Assembly (NCBI RefSeq): GCF_001982635.1
Contig: NZ_MKFI01000005.1
Span: 473,757-537,756, forward strand
Reading direction: 5' to 3'
From: Bradyrhizobium mercantei
Lineage (GTDB): Bacteria; Pseudomonadota; Alphaproteobacteria; Rhizobiales; Xanthobacteraceae
Length of the DNA: 64,000 bases
The notes under the pieces are model-generated. The model saw only the letters and a list, made by a program, of their open reading frames with translations. It was not told the origin of the DNA and ran no database searches. Made by a program: the position numbers and the translations under genes. Within the stretch, counting starts at the first letter, position 1, and each line of letters opens with the position of its first letter. Of the stretch, positions 17,040 to 25,775 are shown in pieces.

Positions 17040-18368
17040 ATGCCCATCGGTGAATTTGGCGGTGCACCGCCACTGGCGGCAGGAGGCAGCCCGGCACTCA
17101 CGACGCCGCTGTACTGGATGTATGAGATGGCGCAGGCGTCGCTCAATCCGGCGCGCGCGGTGACCGACGCCACCAAGATCCTGTTTGAGAACCCGCTCAA
17201 TCCGTGGACGCACACCCAGTTCGGCAAATCGGTCGCGGCGGCCTGCGAATTGTTCGAGCGCACCACGCGCCGCTACGGCAAGCCGGACTGGAACCTGCCG
17301 ACCACCGAGGTCAACGGTATCCGCACCGCGGTCGAGGTTCGCACGGTCTGGGAAAAGCCGTTCTGCCGCCTACTGCATTTCGATCGCAAGCTGACGCGCC
17401 CGCTGCGCTCGCCGCAGCCCCGCGTGCTGATCGTGGCGCCGATGTCCGGTCACTATGCGACGCTGCTGCGTGGCACGGTCGAGGCGTTCCTGCCGACGCA
17501 TGAAGTCTACATCACCGACTGGGCCGATGCGCGCATGGTGCCGCTCGCGGAAGGGCGGTTCGATCTCGACGATTACGTCGATTACGTCATCGAGATGCTG
17601 CACGCGCTCGGCGGCAACATGCACATCATCGCGGTGTGCCAGCCTTCGGTGCCTGTCGTGGCAGCAGTTTCCGTGATGGAAGCCAACAGCGACCCGTTCG
17701 TGCCGCTGTCGATGACGCTGATGGGCGGGCCGATCGACACCAGGCGCAATCCGACCGCGGTCAACAACCTCGCGGAAGAGCGCGGCATCGAATGGTTCCG
17801 CAACAATGTCATCACCAAGGTGCCGTTCCCGCATCCGGGCGTGATGCGCGACGTCTATCCGGGCTTCCTGCAGCTCAACGGCTTCATCAGCATGAACCTC
17901 GATCGGCACATGGACGCGCACAAGGCGCTATTCGCCAATCTGGTGAAGGGTGACGGCGATCTCGTCGACAAGCACCGTGAATTCTATGACGAATATCTCG
18001 CGGTGATGGATCTCACCGCGGAATATTACCTGCAGACCGTCGACCTCGTCTTCGTCAAGCACGCGCTGCCGAAGGGCGAGATGACCCATCGCGGCAAGCC
18101 GGTCGATCCGTCGAAGATCCGCCGCGTCGCGCTGATGACGGTTGAGGGCGAGAAGGACGATATCTCGGGTCTCGGTCAGACCGAGGCAACGCATGCGCTC
18201 TGCACCGCGATTCCGAACCATCGCCGCGTGCACTATGTGCAGAAGGGCGTCGGCCACTACGGCGTGTTCAACGGTTCGCGGTTCCGCTCCGAAATCGTGC
18301 CGCGGATCTCCGATTTCATGGTCTCAGCGGCCAATACGCGGCTTTCTTTGGTCGCCGCAGCCGAATAG
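17040..18368 (+). CDS. phaZ: Intracellular polyhydroxyalkanoate depolymerase PhaZ
   Basis: 442-aa intracellular PHB depolymerase of the PhaZ (a1-type) family, which mobilises stored polyhydroxybutyrate granules. The nucleophile sits in HIIAVCQPSVPVVAAV: as in characterised intracellular PhaZ enzymes, a Cys replaces the Ser of the lipase box. Downstream are GLGQTEAT and the His in GVGHYGVFNG. The N-terminal MYEMAQASLNPARAVTDATK is typical of the family. No signal peptide, consistent with granule-associated cytosolic action. ATG at 17040, with only a weak Shine-Dalgarno site. Monocistronic, ending in a strong terminator at 18439. Confidence 0.93.
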   Translation: MPIGEFGGAPPLAAGGSPALTTPLYWMYEMAQASLNPARAVTDATKILFENPLNPWTHTQFGKSVAAACELFERTTRRYGKPDWNLPTTEVNGIRTAVEVRTVWEKPFCRLLHFDRKLTRPLRSPQPRVLIVAPMSGHYATLLRGTVEAFLPTHEVYITDWADARMVPLAEGRFDLDDYVDYVIEMLHALGGNMHIIAVCQPSVPVVAAVSVMEANSDPFVPLSMTLMGGPIDTRRNPTAVNNLAEERGIEWFRNNVITKVPFPHPGVMRDVYPGFLQLNGFISMNLDRHMDAHKALFANLVKGDGDLVDKHREFYDEYLAVMDLTAEYYLQTVDLVFVKHALPKGEMTHRGKPVDPSKIRRVALMTVEGEKDDISGLGQTEATHALCTAIPNHRRVHYVQKGVGHYGVFNGSRFRSEIVPRISDFMVSAANTRLSLVAAAE

Positions 18369-18438
18369 GTATCGACCCGGCCGCGTTTTTTGCGAACGCG
18401 CAAGTCACTGATTTAACTAAAAGAATCTCAAATCAGCC

Positions 18439-18482
18439 AAGGCCCAAGTGGTGAATTTAATTTCATCCCTTGGGCCTTTTTC
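18439..18482 (+). terminator. Rho-independent terminator after phaZ
   Basis: Perfect 10-bp stem AAGGCCCAAG / CTTGGGCCTT (18439-18448 and 18469-18478) with a 20-nt AT-rich loop, followed by TTTT. It lies 70 bp after the phaZ stop and is the clearest intrinsic terminator in the window. Confidence 0.9.
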
Positions 18483-18650
18483 GCGACTCCGATTCATCAG
18501 AAAAATTCCGGTTCCGACCCCTGCCGGTAGAGGTCAATTAACGGCCGACCCCTGTATATTGGGCAAATGATTTGTTTTTGCGCCGAGCGCTTTCCCTGGC
18601 GGCGGATATGGCAAAGTTCGGGCGAACTCCTGCTCCCCGGACTCTCAGAA

Positions 18651-19406
18651 ATGGCTACTCGCGCGCTCCTCTATCGGCGGCCTGCCGAACCCGCGACCGT
18701 ATTGGTCAGACACGGCTCCCAGTTTTTCACTGTCAGGTTGCGCCGGCACAGGCGCGCGCGCCGTTATACGCTCAGGATCCATCCGACCGATCGTGAAGCG
18801 ATCCTGACGATGCCGCCGCGCGGCACGATCATCGAAGCCAAGGAGTTCGCCAACATCCATGGCGGCTGGATCGCCGCTCGCCTTGGCCGCTTGCCGAAGG
18901 CCGCGCCGTTCCAGCCCGGCACGGTGGTGCCGTTGCGCGGCGTGCCGCATCGGCTGGTGCATCGCTCGGGCGAGCGCGGCACGGTCTGGACCGAGACGCG
19001 CGACAGCGGCGAGAAGATTCTTTGCGTCGCCGGCGGCGTCGAGCACATGGATCGCCGGGTGCATGACTTCCTCAAGCGCGAGGCGCGCAAGGATCTGCAG
19101 AAGGCGGCGGCGCTTCACGCCGCGGAACTCGGCGTGCGGGTGCGCCGGATCTCGATCCGCGATCAGTCGAGCCGCTGGGGCTCGTGCACTTCGGCGGGAT
19201 CGCTGTCGTTCTCGTGGCGGCTGATCCTGGCGCCCCCCTTCGTGCTCGATTACCTCGCCGCGCATGAGGTCGCGCATCTCGTCGAGATGAACCACTCGGC
19301 GCGGTTCTGGCGGGTGGTCGACAAGCTCTGTGCCTCGGTCACGCGCGCCAAGAACTGGCTCGACACCCACGGCAACGACCTGCACCGCTACGGGATCCAG
19401 GAGTAG
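18651..19406 (+). CDS. YgjP-like (DUF45) zinc metallopeptidase
   Basis: 251-aa protein of the YgjP/SprT-like DUF45 metallopeptidase family. HEVAHLVEMNHSARFW holds the HExxH zinc motif with the downstream NHS..FW block; SSRWGSCTSAGSLSFSWRLILAPP is the family's strongly conserved SRWGSC signature. It is cytosolic; the biochemical role is not established, and the fold suggests a protease. I chose ATG at 18651 (MATRALLYRR), since the 28 upstream in-frame residues (MICFCAERFPW...) do not look conserved. Separated from PhaZ by a terminator and from PBP1A by a palindromic repeat. Confidence 0.87.
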   Translation: MATRALLYRRPAEPATVLVRHGSQFFTVRLRRHRRARRYTLRIHPTDREAILTMPPRGTIIEAKEFANIHGGWIAARLGRLPKAAPFQPGTVVPLRGVPHRLVHRSGERGTVWTETRDSGEKILCVAGGVEHMDRRVHDFLKREARKDLQKAAALHAAELGVRVRRISIRDQSSRWGSCTSAGSLSFSWRLILAPPFVLDYLAAHEVAHLVEMNHSARFWRVVDKLCASVTRAKNWLDTHGNDLHRYGIQE

Positions 19407-19431
19407 GGCTGCTCTTCGCCCCAGTCTCTGC

Positions 19432-19534
19432 TGTCATCGCCGGCGAAAGCGGGCGATCCAGTATTCCAGAGACATTTTGTGTTCAACCGATAAGCCGCGG
19501 CGTACTGGATCCCCCGCTTTCGCGGGGGATGACA
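19432..19534. repeat. Palindromic repeat, TGTCATCGCC...GGCGATGACA type (copy 1)
   Basis: The left half holds TGTCATCGCCGGCGAAAGCG followed by GGGCGATCCAGTATTCCAGAG; the right half is GCCGCGGCGTACTGGATCCC, then CCGCTTTCGCGGGGGATGACA. Related copies are at 24186-24295, 53982-54086 and 59183-59293. Here it lies between two convergent genes. Confidence 0.75.
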
Positions 19535-19567
19535 GTTGGCGTTGTGGTGAGACCGTGCGTCTAAAGC

Positions 19568-21829
19568 CTACCGAAACAACCGATCCGCCAGCCAGCCATC
19601 GAGTCCCGCCGCAGCCTCCGGCCGCGCATGCGGGTTAGGCGGCGGCGCCGAGGCGCGGGCCGGCGTTGGCGGCGGCTGGCGATAATAGCCGCCGCCGGAT
19701 GAGACCGGTGCGGGCGGCGCGGCCTGTATCGGCGGCTGAATCTGCATCGGTGCTGCCGGCGCTGACGGTGCCGAGATCTGCGACGAGATCTGCATCAGGT
19801 TGGCCGGTGCCCAGCTGCCTTGCGAGTTCGGGATCGCCGCGACCGGCACGCCCTGATGCGCCGATTTCATGAAGCGGGTCCACACTTCAACGGGCAGCCC
19901 GCCGCCGGTCGCCTTCTTGGTCGGCGAATTGTCGTCATTGCCAAGCCAGACGCCGGTGACGAGCTTGGCCGTGTAGCCGATGAACCAGGCGTCGCGATAA
20001 TCCTGGCTGGTGCCGGTCTTGCCGGCGGCGGTCCAGCCGGGGATTTCGGCCTTGCGCGCGGTGCCCGAGATCAGCGTCTCGCGCATCATGCTGTTCATCA
20101 TCGCGTCATAGCGCGGCTCGATCACCTGGTTGGGCGGATCGTTGGGGCGGTCATAGAGCAGCTTGCCCGAGCTGGTCTTGATCCTGGTCACCACATGCGG
20201 CGACACGGCGTAGCCGCCATTGGCGAATGGCGCATAGGCGCCGACCAGCTCGATCACGGACACTTCCGAGGTGCCGAGCGCGATCGAGACGTTGGGCTCC
20301 AACTTGGAAGAGATCCCGAGCCGGTGCGCGGTGCGCACCACGTTCTTGGCGCCGACCTCGACGCCGAGCCGCACCGCCACCGTGTTCAGCGACATCGCCA
20401 GCGCCTGGGTCAGCGTCACCGAGCCGAAATATTCGTGGGTGTAGTTCTCCGGCTTCCAGCCCTTGATGTCGAGCGGCGCGTCGGTGCGGATGGTGTCCGG
20501 CGTCAGCCCGGACTCGACCGCGGTGAGATAGACGAACGGTTTGAACGCCGAGCCCGGCTGCCGCTTCGCGGTGACCGCGCGATTATACTGGCTCTCGGAA
20601 TAGTTCCGGCCGCCGACCATGGCGCGCACCGCGCCGTCGGGCGTCATCGCCACCAGCGCACCCTGGCTGACATTGAACTTCACGCTCTTGGCGGCGAGCT
20701 CGTCGATCACGGCGGCTTCGGCCACGTTCTGCAGCTTCGGATCGATCGTGGTCTGCACGATGATGTCCTGGTCGATCTGGCCGACCAGATCGTCGAGCAC
20801 TTCGCCGATCCAGTCGGCGACATAGTTCACGGTGCCGGCGCCGGCCGGCTTGACCGCGATCGAAGGCTGGCCGATCGAGGCCTTCGCTTGCGCCTCGGTG
20901 ATGAACTTGGCATCGGCCATCGCCGCGAGCACGACCTGTGCGCGCTGCTCGGCGCCTTCCGGATTGCGGTTCGGCGCCAGCCGCGACGGGGATTTGACGA
21001 GGCCCGCCAGCATCGCGGCTTCCGGCAGCGTGATGTTCTTCGCCGACTTGCCGAAATAGCGCTGCGCCGCGGCTTCGACGCCGTAGGCACCGGAACCGAA
21101 ATAGACGCGGTTGAGATAGAGTTCGAGAATCTCGTTCTTGGAATGCTTGCGTTCCAGCCACAGCGCGAGCTCGGCCTCCTGCAGCTTGCGCTGCATGGTG
21201 CGCTCCTGGGTCAGGAACAGGTTCTTGGCGAGCTGCTGCGTCAGCGTCGAGCCGCCCTGCGAGACGCCGCGATGCAGGATGTTGGTCACCGCCGCGCGGA
21301 GGATGCCGACCGGGTCGACGCCGAAATGCGAATAGAAGCGGCGGTCTTCAATGGCGATGAATGCCTTCGGTAGATAGGGCGGCAGATCCTTCAGCGCGAT
21401 GTTGGCGCCGGCCATTTCGCCGCGTTGCGCCAGCACGCTGCCGTCCATGCCGACAATCTGGATCGTCGGCGGACGCTTGGGAATTTCCAGCGACTGGATC
21501 GGCGGCAGGTGCGCGCCGACCCACACCACGACACCGATCACTGCAATGCCGGCCCACAGGCCGAGCACCGCGGTCCAATAGAACAGCCGGCCGATGCCGA
21601 AGCCGCGCGACTTGCTGCGCCGCTTGCTGCCGCTGCGCGACGGGCGCGGTTTCTCGCTACCGGTCTCGCTGCTGCTCTTGTCGCTGCCTTTGGGTTTGGA
21701 TTTGGCGGGTTTGTCGTCGCCGCCGCCGGGAATGCGATCGGAGGGCGATAGTCGGAGGTCGGCAAGCGCAGCCGGAAGCCCGAACAGCGGCTCCTTGCGT
21801 CCACCGCCTTTTTTACTTCCCCAGGCCAT
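19568..21829 (-). CDS. Penicillin-binding protein 1A (bifunctional transglycosylase/transpeptidase)
   Basis: 753-aa class A PBP that polymerises and cross-links peptidoglycan in the periplasm. A basic cytosolic tail (residues 1-60) precedes one transmembrane helix (LFYWTAVLGLWAGIAVIGVVVW). The GT51 domain has EDRRFYSHFGVD and GGSTLTQQLAKNLFL. The transpeptidase domain has SAFK (nucleophile Ser), SLN and KTGTS. The last about 70 residues are Pro/Ala-rich and probably disordered. ATG at 21829 (MAWGSKKGGG) is preferred over an in-frame TTG two codons upstream. The catalytic residues appear intact. Convergent with the YgjP gene and divergent from the DUF1330 gene. Confidence 0.93.
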   Translation of the reverse strand: MAWGSKKGGGRKEPLFGLPAALADLRLSPSDRIPGGGDDKPAKSKPKGSDKSSSETGSEKPRPSRSGSKRRSKSRGFGIGRLFYWTAVLGLWAGIAVIGVVVWVGAHLPPIQSLEIPKRPPTIQIVGMDGSVLAQRGEMAGANIALKDLPPYLPKAFIAIEDRRFYSHFGVDPVGILRAAVTNILHRGVSQGGSTLTQQLAKNLFLTQERTMQRKLQEAELALWLERKHSKNEILELYLNRVYFGSGAYGVEAAAQRYFGKSAKNITLPEAAMLAGLVKSPSRLAPNRNPEGAEQRAQVVLAAMADAKFITEAQAKASIGQPSIAVKPAGAGTVNYVADWIGEVLDDLVGQIDQDIIVQTTIDPKLQNVAEAAVIDELAAKSVKFNVSQGALVAMTPDGAVRAMVGGRNYSESQYNRAVTAKRQPGSAFKPFVYLTAVESGLTPDTIRTDAPLDIKGWKPENYTHEYFGSVTLTQALAMSLNTVAVRLGVEVGAKNVVRTAHRLGISSKLEPNVSIALGTSEVSVIELVGAYAPFANGGYAVSPHVVTRIKTSSGKLLYDRPNDPPNQVIEPRYDAMMNSMMRETLISGTARKAEIPGWTAAGKTGTSQDYRDAWFIGYTAKLVTGVWLGNDDNSPTKKATGGGLPVEVWTRFMKSAHQGVPVAAIPNSQGSWAPANLMQISSQISAPSAPAAPMQIQPPIQAAPPAPVSSGGGYYRQPPPTPARASAPPPNPHARPEAAAGLDGWLADRLFR

Positions 21830-21967
21830 CCGCAACGCTCACACCCTTACAGGCGTGCACGCTAACGTTCCCGGTTTAAGGGGCGGTTACGCAAAGCTTA
21901 ACGGGGGATTAGGAGGTGAGGCAGCGCGTTGCTATATGACGCTGGAACAAGAAGCAGGGAGCACCGC

Positions 21968-22393
21968 ATGGGCCATATCGATCCGACCAAAGATGTGTTT
22001 GCGCAGTTCCGGGACAACGATCGGCCGGGCCCGATCCACATGCTCAATCTGGTGCGCTTGCGCGAATCGGCCGCCTATCCCGACGGCCGCAAGGCCACCG
22101 GCGCGGAGGCCTATGCCGCGTATGGCCGCGAGAGCGGGCCGGTGTTCGAACGGCTCGGCGGCCGCATCATCTGGCAGGGCCGCTTCGAGCTGATGCTGAT
22201 CGGTCCGCAAGAGGAGCGCTGGGATCACTGCTTCATCGCCGAGTATCCGAGCGTCGCCGCCTTCGTCGAGATGATCCGCGATCCCGTCTATCGCGAGGCG
22301 GTGAAGCACCGTCAGGCCGCGGTGGAGGATTCGCGGCTGATCCGGCATGCAGTGTTGCCGGTCGGCAAGAATTTCGGTGAGATTCCGGAGTAG
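21968..22393 (+). CDS. DUF1330 domain-containing protein
   Basis: 141-aa small cytosolic protein of the DUF1330 (dimeric alpha/beta barrel-like) family. PIHMLNLVRLRESAAYPDG, the EAYAAYGRESGPVFERLGGRIIWQG block and ERWDHCFIAEYPSVAAFVEMIRDPVYREAVKHR are family hallmarks; the last is the strand-helix edge typical of ferredoxin-like barrels. No enzymatic role is established. ATG at 21968 follows GGGAG. Monocistronic, followed by a palindromic repeat and a hairpin. Confidence 0.85.
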   Translation: MGHIDPTKDVFAQFRDNDRPGPIHMLNLVRLRESAAYPDGRKATGAEAYAAYGRESGPVFERLGGRIIWQGRFELMLIGPQEERWDHCFIAEYPSVAAFVEMIRDPVYREAVKHRQAAVEDSRLIRHAVLPVGKNFGEIPE

Positions 22394-22416
22394 CTGCGAG
22401 CCCGCGAGATGCTTAT

Positions 22417-22518
22417 CCCGTCATCCTGAGGAGCCGCGAAGCGGCGTCTCGAAGGATGCACCCCCGCTAGTGGCCGTCGACCCTTCGAGACGCGCTACGC
22501 GCTCCTCAGGGTGACGGG
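22417..22518. repeat. Palindromic repeat, CCCGTCATCCTGAGG type (copy 2)
   Basis: Ends CCCGTCATCCTGAGGAGC and GCTCCTCAGGGTGACGGG are complementary, with an inner CGTCTCGAAGGATGC / ACCCTTCGAGACGC pair. Same family as 12946-13048 and 52388-52497. Confidence 0.8.
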
Positions 22519-22540
22519 GATAGAACAGGTGTGCACTCCC

Positions 22541-22574
22541 CAAAACCAAATCGGCGGCCCGGAGGCCGCCGATT
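22541..22574 (-). terminator. Hairpin terminator of the first solute-binding protein gene
   Basis: Perfect 10-bp stem AATCGGCGGC / GCCGCCGATT (22549-22558 and 22565-22574), 24 bp past the stop at 22598 on the minus strand and followed there by GGTTTTGG. Probably terminates the solute-binding protein transcript between convergent genes. Confidence 0.65.
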
Positions 22575-22597
22575 GCATTTCAAACCTGCACGAACCG

Positions 22598-23824
22598 CTA
22601 GCCCGCCGGGCCGGCGTCCTCGAGGATCGGGCCGAACAGCTCCCAGCGCTCGCCGTTGAAGCGCATCATCTGCAGCTGCTTGTTGACGCGATAGTCGTTC
22701 GGCGCGGTGTTGCCCTTGATGCCGGGCAGCGCCATGTCGAGCTCGACGTTCTTCAGGTTGGTGGCCTGCTTCAGCACGTTCTCGCGCGTCAGATCATCGC
22801 CGCACTGCTTCAGCACATGCACCATCAGCTGGGCGGTCGAGTAGCCATAGGTGTTGAAGTTCGAGTTCTTGTCGCCGTCGGGATAGTACTTGGCCATGAA
22901 GTCGAAATAGCGCTTCATGCCCGGATCGTCCTTCCACTGCGGGTCGGCCGGATCCTTGCCGTAGTTGGTCGAGATCAGGCCCTTGGAGGCCTCCAGGCCC
23001 GCCGGCTGCAGCACGGCGCCGACCGAGGTGGCGTTGATGTCGACGATGTGGACCGGATGCCAGCCGAGTTCGGCAATCTTCTTGATCGCCTGCGCCGCCT
23101 GCTTCGGCGTCGAGGCCGAGAAGAACAGGTCGGCGCCGGCGTCCTTGATCTTGATCACCTGGGAATCGATGGTCGGGTCGGAGACTTCATAGGAGGCTTC
23201 GGCCACGATCATCTTGGCGGCCTTGTCGCCGAGGCCGGCCTTGATGCCGTTCAGGTAATCCTTGCCGAGGTCGTCGTTCTGATAGAGCACGCCGATCTTG
23301 GCGTTCGGATGCTCCTTCAGGATGTACTGGCCGTAGATGCGGCCTTCGACGAAGTAGTTCGGGTTGAAGCCGAGCGTCCACGGGAAGTTCTTCGGATCGG
23401 TGAACTTCGAGGCGCCGGTGGCGGCGAACAGCTGCGGTACCTTCTTGGCGTTGAGATATTTCTGCACAGCGGCGTTCGACGGCGTGCCGACGATCTGGAA
23501 GGTCAAGAGCACCTCGTCGCTCTCGACCAGCTTGCGCACCTGCTCGACGGCCTTCGGCGGCGAATAGGCGTCGTCATACTGGATCAGATTGATCTTGCGG
23601 CCGTTGATGCCGCCCTGATCGTTGATCATCTTGAAATAGGCCGCCTGGGTCTTGCCGATCGAGGCGTAGGCGGAGGCCGGTCCGGAGAAGGGGACGGTTT
23701 GGCCGATCTTGATTTCGGTATCGCTCGCGCCGGGATCGTATTTCTTCTGCGCGGAGGCCGAATTTGCAGACAGCGCCATCGCGAGCGCCGTTGCCGTGAC
23801 CAGGTGGAAAATCCCGTTCCTCAT
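22598..23824 (-). CDS. Branched-chain amino acid-type ABC transporter substrate-binding protein (paralog 1)
   Basis: 408-aa periplasmic binding protein of the LivJ/HAAT (Peripla_BP_6) family. A Sec signal peptide (MRNGIFHLVTATALAMALSA, cleavage near ASA-Q) precedes the binding domain, which opens with SDTEIKIGQTVPFSGPASAY and ILYQNDDLGKDY-type lobes. ATG at 23824. It is a close paralog of the next gene (24349-25569); the two share most of their sequence from IKIGQTVPFSGPASAYA onward and end in the same EDxGPAG tail. No permease or ATPase genes adjoin, so it must use a transporter encoded elsewhere. Ligand unknown: amino acid, aromatic acid or other small organic acid. Confidence 0.9.
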   Translation of the reverse strand: MRNGIFHLVTATALAMALSANSASAQKKYDPGASDTEIKIGQTVPFSGPASAYASIGKTQAAYFKMINDQGGINGRKINLIQYDDAYSPPKAVEQVRKLVESDEVLLTFQIVGTPSNAAVQKYLNAKKVPQLFAATGASKFTDPKNFPWTLGFNPNYFVEGRIYGQYILKEHPNAKIGVLYQNDDLGKDYLNGIKAGLGDKAAKMIVAEASYEVSDPTIDSQVIKIKDAGADLFFSASTPKQAAQAIKKIAELGWHPVHIVDINATSVGAVLQPAGLEASKGLISTNYGKDPADPQWKDDPGMKRYFDFMAKYYPDGDKNSNFNTYGYSTAQLMVHVLKQCGDDLTRENVLKQATNLKNVELDMALPGIKGNTAPNDYRVNKQLQMMRFNGERWELFGPILEDAGPAG

Positions 23825-24032
23825 AATGCTGTTTCCCTCACGTGACTGATGATTTGCCGATGATCTTGTCCGCGGGTTCAAGGTCCCGCGGTCGCCATCG
23901 CTGGGCCGGGATACTGGCGGAACGCTTGCTGCGACGCAAGACGAGCAATGCCGAAAAGGTGAGCGATTTCAGTCAACCAAAGTAGGGGGCGGTGCAAAAA
24001 GGGGCCGGCGCAGCTTGGCCGGCATAGTCAGT

Positions 24033-24154
24033 GTCGTCCCGGCGAAGGCCGGGACCCATAACCACGAATGGTCATTGGGGGGAGATGCTGGAACGACGAG
24101 TCCCGTTCACACGTCCCGCCGCGGAGTATGGGTCCCTGCTTTCGCAGGGACGAC
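24033..24154. repeat. GTCGTCCCGG-type palindromic repeat (copy 2)
   Basis: Opens GTCGTCCCGGCGAAGGCC followed by GGGACCCATAACC, closes TATGGGTCCCTGCTTTCG then CAGGGACGAC. The outer GTCGTCCC/GGGACGAC arms are inverted. Same family as 1394-1514. Confidence 0.75.
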
Positions 24155-24185
24155 GTGGGGAGAGAATCTTGTCCCCACTCTCAGG

Positions 24186-24295
24186 TGTCATCGCCCGGCT
24201 CGACCGGGCGATCCAGTACGCCGCGGCCCATCGGTTCAACAACCGCCGTCTCTGGAATACTGGATCACCCGCATGCGCATGCGCGGGTGATGACA
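24186..24295. repeat. TGTCATCGCC-type palindromic repeat (copy 2)
   Basis: Opens TGTCATCGCCCGGCTCGACC then GGGCGATCCAGTACGCCGCG, closes ATTCTGG-like ATACTGGATCACC and CGCGGGTGATGACA. The outer TGTCATC/GATGACA arms pair. The closing half carries a small perfect palindrome GCATGCGCATGC. Confidence 0.75.
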
Positions 24296-24348
24296 CCGAA
24301 CAAGGTGTTTGACCAGTTGAACCGGAACGACGTTTTGCGCCGCGGGCG

Positions 24349-25569
24349 TTAGCCCGCCGGTCCGGTGTCCTCGATGATCGGGCCGAATAGCTCCCAGCGC
24401 TCGCCGTTGAACTTCATCATCTGCATCTGCTTGTTGATGCGGTAGTCGTTCGGTCCGGTCGTGATCGACATGCCGGGCAGCGCGAGCGACGGCACGAACT
24501 TCTTCAGGCTGGTCACCTGCTTCATCAGGTTCTCGCGGGTGAGGTCGTCGCCGCATTGCTTGAGCACCTGGATCAAGAGCTCGGCGGTCGAGTAGCCGTA
24601 GGTGTTGACGGTGTTGAGCTTGTCGCCTTCCGGATAATACTTGTCCATGAAGGCGAAATAGGCCTTCACGCCGGGATCGTCCTTCCATTGCGGGTCGGCG
24701 GGGTCCTTGCCGTAGTTGGTCGAGATGATGCCCTTGGAGATGTCGAGACCCGCGGGCTTCAGCGTCGCCGACACCGGGCTCGCATTGATGTCGAGGATGT
24801 GCACCGGGTGCCAGTCCAGGTCCGCGACCTTGCGGATCGCCTGCGCGGCGAATTTCGGCGTCGAGGCGTCATAGAGCAGGTCGACGCCGGCGGCCTTCAG
24901 CTTGACGATCTGGGAATCGACGGTCGGGTCGGTCAGCTCGTAGGAGACCTCGGCGACGATCATGCTGGCGGCCTTGTCGCCGAGCCCGCTCTTCAGGCCG
25001 GTGATGTAGTCGCGGCCGAGATCGTCGTTCTGGTAGAAGATGCCGATCTTGGCATTCGGGTGATTGGCCAGGATGTATTTGGCGTAGATGCGTCCCTCCG
25101 ACTGGTAGTTCGGGTTGAACGCGATCGTCCATGGCGCATTCTGCGGGTCGGAGAAGCGCGAGGCGCCGGTGGAGGCGAGCAGCTGCGGCACCTTCTTGGC
25201 ATTCAGGTATTTCTGCACGGCGGCATTTGATGGCGTGCCGATGATCTGGAAGGTGAACAGCACCTCGTCGCCTTCGACCAGCTTGCGCACCTGCTCGACT
25301 GCCTTCGGCGGCGAATAGGCATCGTCATACTGGATCAAGTTCAGTTTGCGGCCGTTGATGCCGCCCTGATCGTTGATCATCTTGAGGTAGGCCGCCTGGG
25401 TCTTGCCGATGCCGGCATAGGCGGATGCCGGGCCCGAGAACGGCACGGTCTGGCCGATCTTGATCTCGGTGTCGGTCGCGCCGATGTCGTATTTCTTCTG
25501 CGCGGCGGCCGATGTAGCCGACAACGCGATGGCAAGCGCTGTCGCAGCGAGCAATTGCACGCTCCTCAT
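24349..25569 (-). CDS. Branched-chain amino acid-type ABC transporter substrate-binding protein (paralog 2)
   Basis: 406-aa periplasmic binding protein, paralog of the gene at 22598. Signal peptide MRSVQLLAATALAIALSATS with cleavage near AAA-Q. The mature start QKKYDIGATDTEIKIGQ, the GGINGRK and YDDAYSPPKAVEQVRKLVE blocks and the C-terminal FGPIIEDTGPAG align directly with paralog 1. Differences concentrate in the ligand-facing stretch (for example DLLYDASTPKFAAQAIRKVA against DLFFSASTPKQAAQAIKKIA), which suggests a related but different ligand. ATG at 25569 with GGAGGT upstream. No transporter components adjacent. Confidence 0.9.
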   Translation of the reverse strand: MRSVQLLAATALAIALSATSAAAQKKYDIGATDTEIKIGQTVPFSGPASAYAGIGKTQAAYLKMINDQGGINGRKLNLIQYDDAYSPPKAVEQVRKLVEGDEVLFTFQIIGTPSNAAVQKYLNAKKVPQLLASTGASRFSDPQNAPWTIAFNPNYQSEGRIYAKYILANHPNAKIGIFYQNDDLGRDYITGLKSGLGDKAASMIVAEVSYELTDPTVDSQIVKLKAAGVDLLYDASTPKFAAQAIRKVADLDWHPVHILDINASPVSATLKPAGLDISKGIISTNYGKDPADPQWKDDPGVKAYFAFMDKYYPEGDKLNTVNTYGYSTAELLIQVLKQCGDDLTRENLMKQVTSLKKFVPSLALPGMSITTGPNDYRINKQMQMMKFNGERWELFGPIIEDTGPAG

Positions 25570-25701
25570 GTCCGTGACCTCCCATGTTGCCGGTGATCTT
25601 GTCCGCAAGCGGTGGGCCAGCGGATGTCACCGTTGTCAGGGATGATGGAGGAACGCCGGGAGCATTGCAAGGCGATGCACCCTGCGCGCGATGTCGCGTT
25701 C

Positions 25702-25748
25702 GAGCATGAGCCGGAAAACTGTGAAGCTGTTTTCCGAGGGGATCATGC
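25702..25748. repeat. GAGCATGA...GATCATGC palindromic repeat
   Basis: GAGCATGAGCCGGAAAAC then, after a short loop, GTTTTCCGAGGGGATCATGC. The GGAAAAC/GTTTTCC core is a perfect inverted repeat. Related to 12368-12416; 27 bp beyond the DUF1304 gene's stop. Confidence 0.6.
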
Positions 25749-25775
25749 GCAAGAAAACGAAAGCGCGCCCGCGCT

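Larger units (their letters stand above)
23825..24348. other. 524-bp intergenic region filled by two palindromic repeats
   Basis: Between the tandem solute-binding protein genes. It holds the upstream (promoter) side of paralog 1, one GTCGTCCCGG-type repeat (24033-24154) and one TGTCATCGCC-type repeat (24186-24295). I see no gene. The two repeats separate what would otherwise be a simple tandem gene pair and probably make the two genes independent transcripts. Confidence 0.6.

Noticed and set aside
19820..21373. A 517-codon plus-strand frame opposite PBP1A
   Set aside because: Antisense to intact GT51 and transpeptidase motifs; composition is His/Arg/Gly-rich with no recognisable fold.
22511..23845. 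A 444-codon plus-strand frame opposite the first solute-binding protein gene
   Set aside because: Antisense shadow; the minus strand encodes a complete binding protein with signal peptide and ribosome-binding site.
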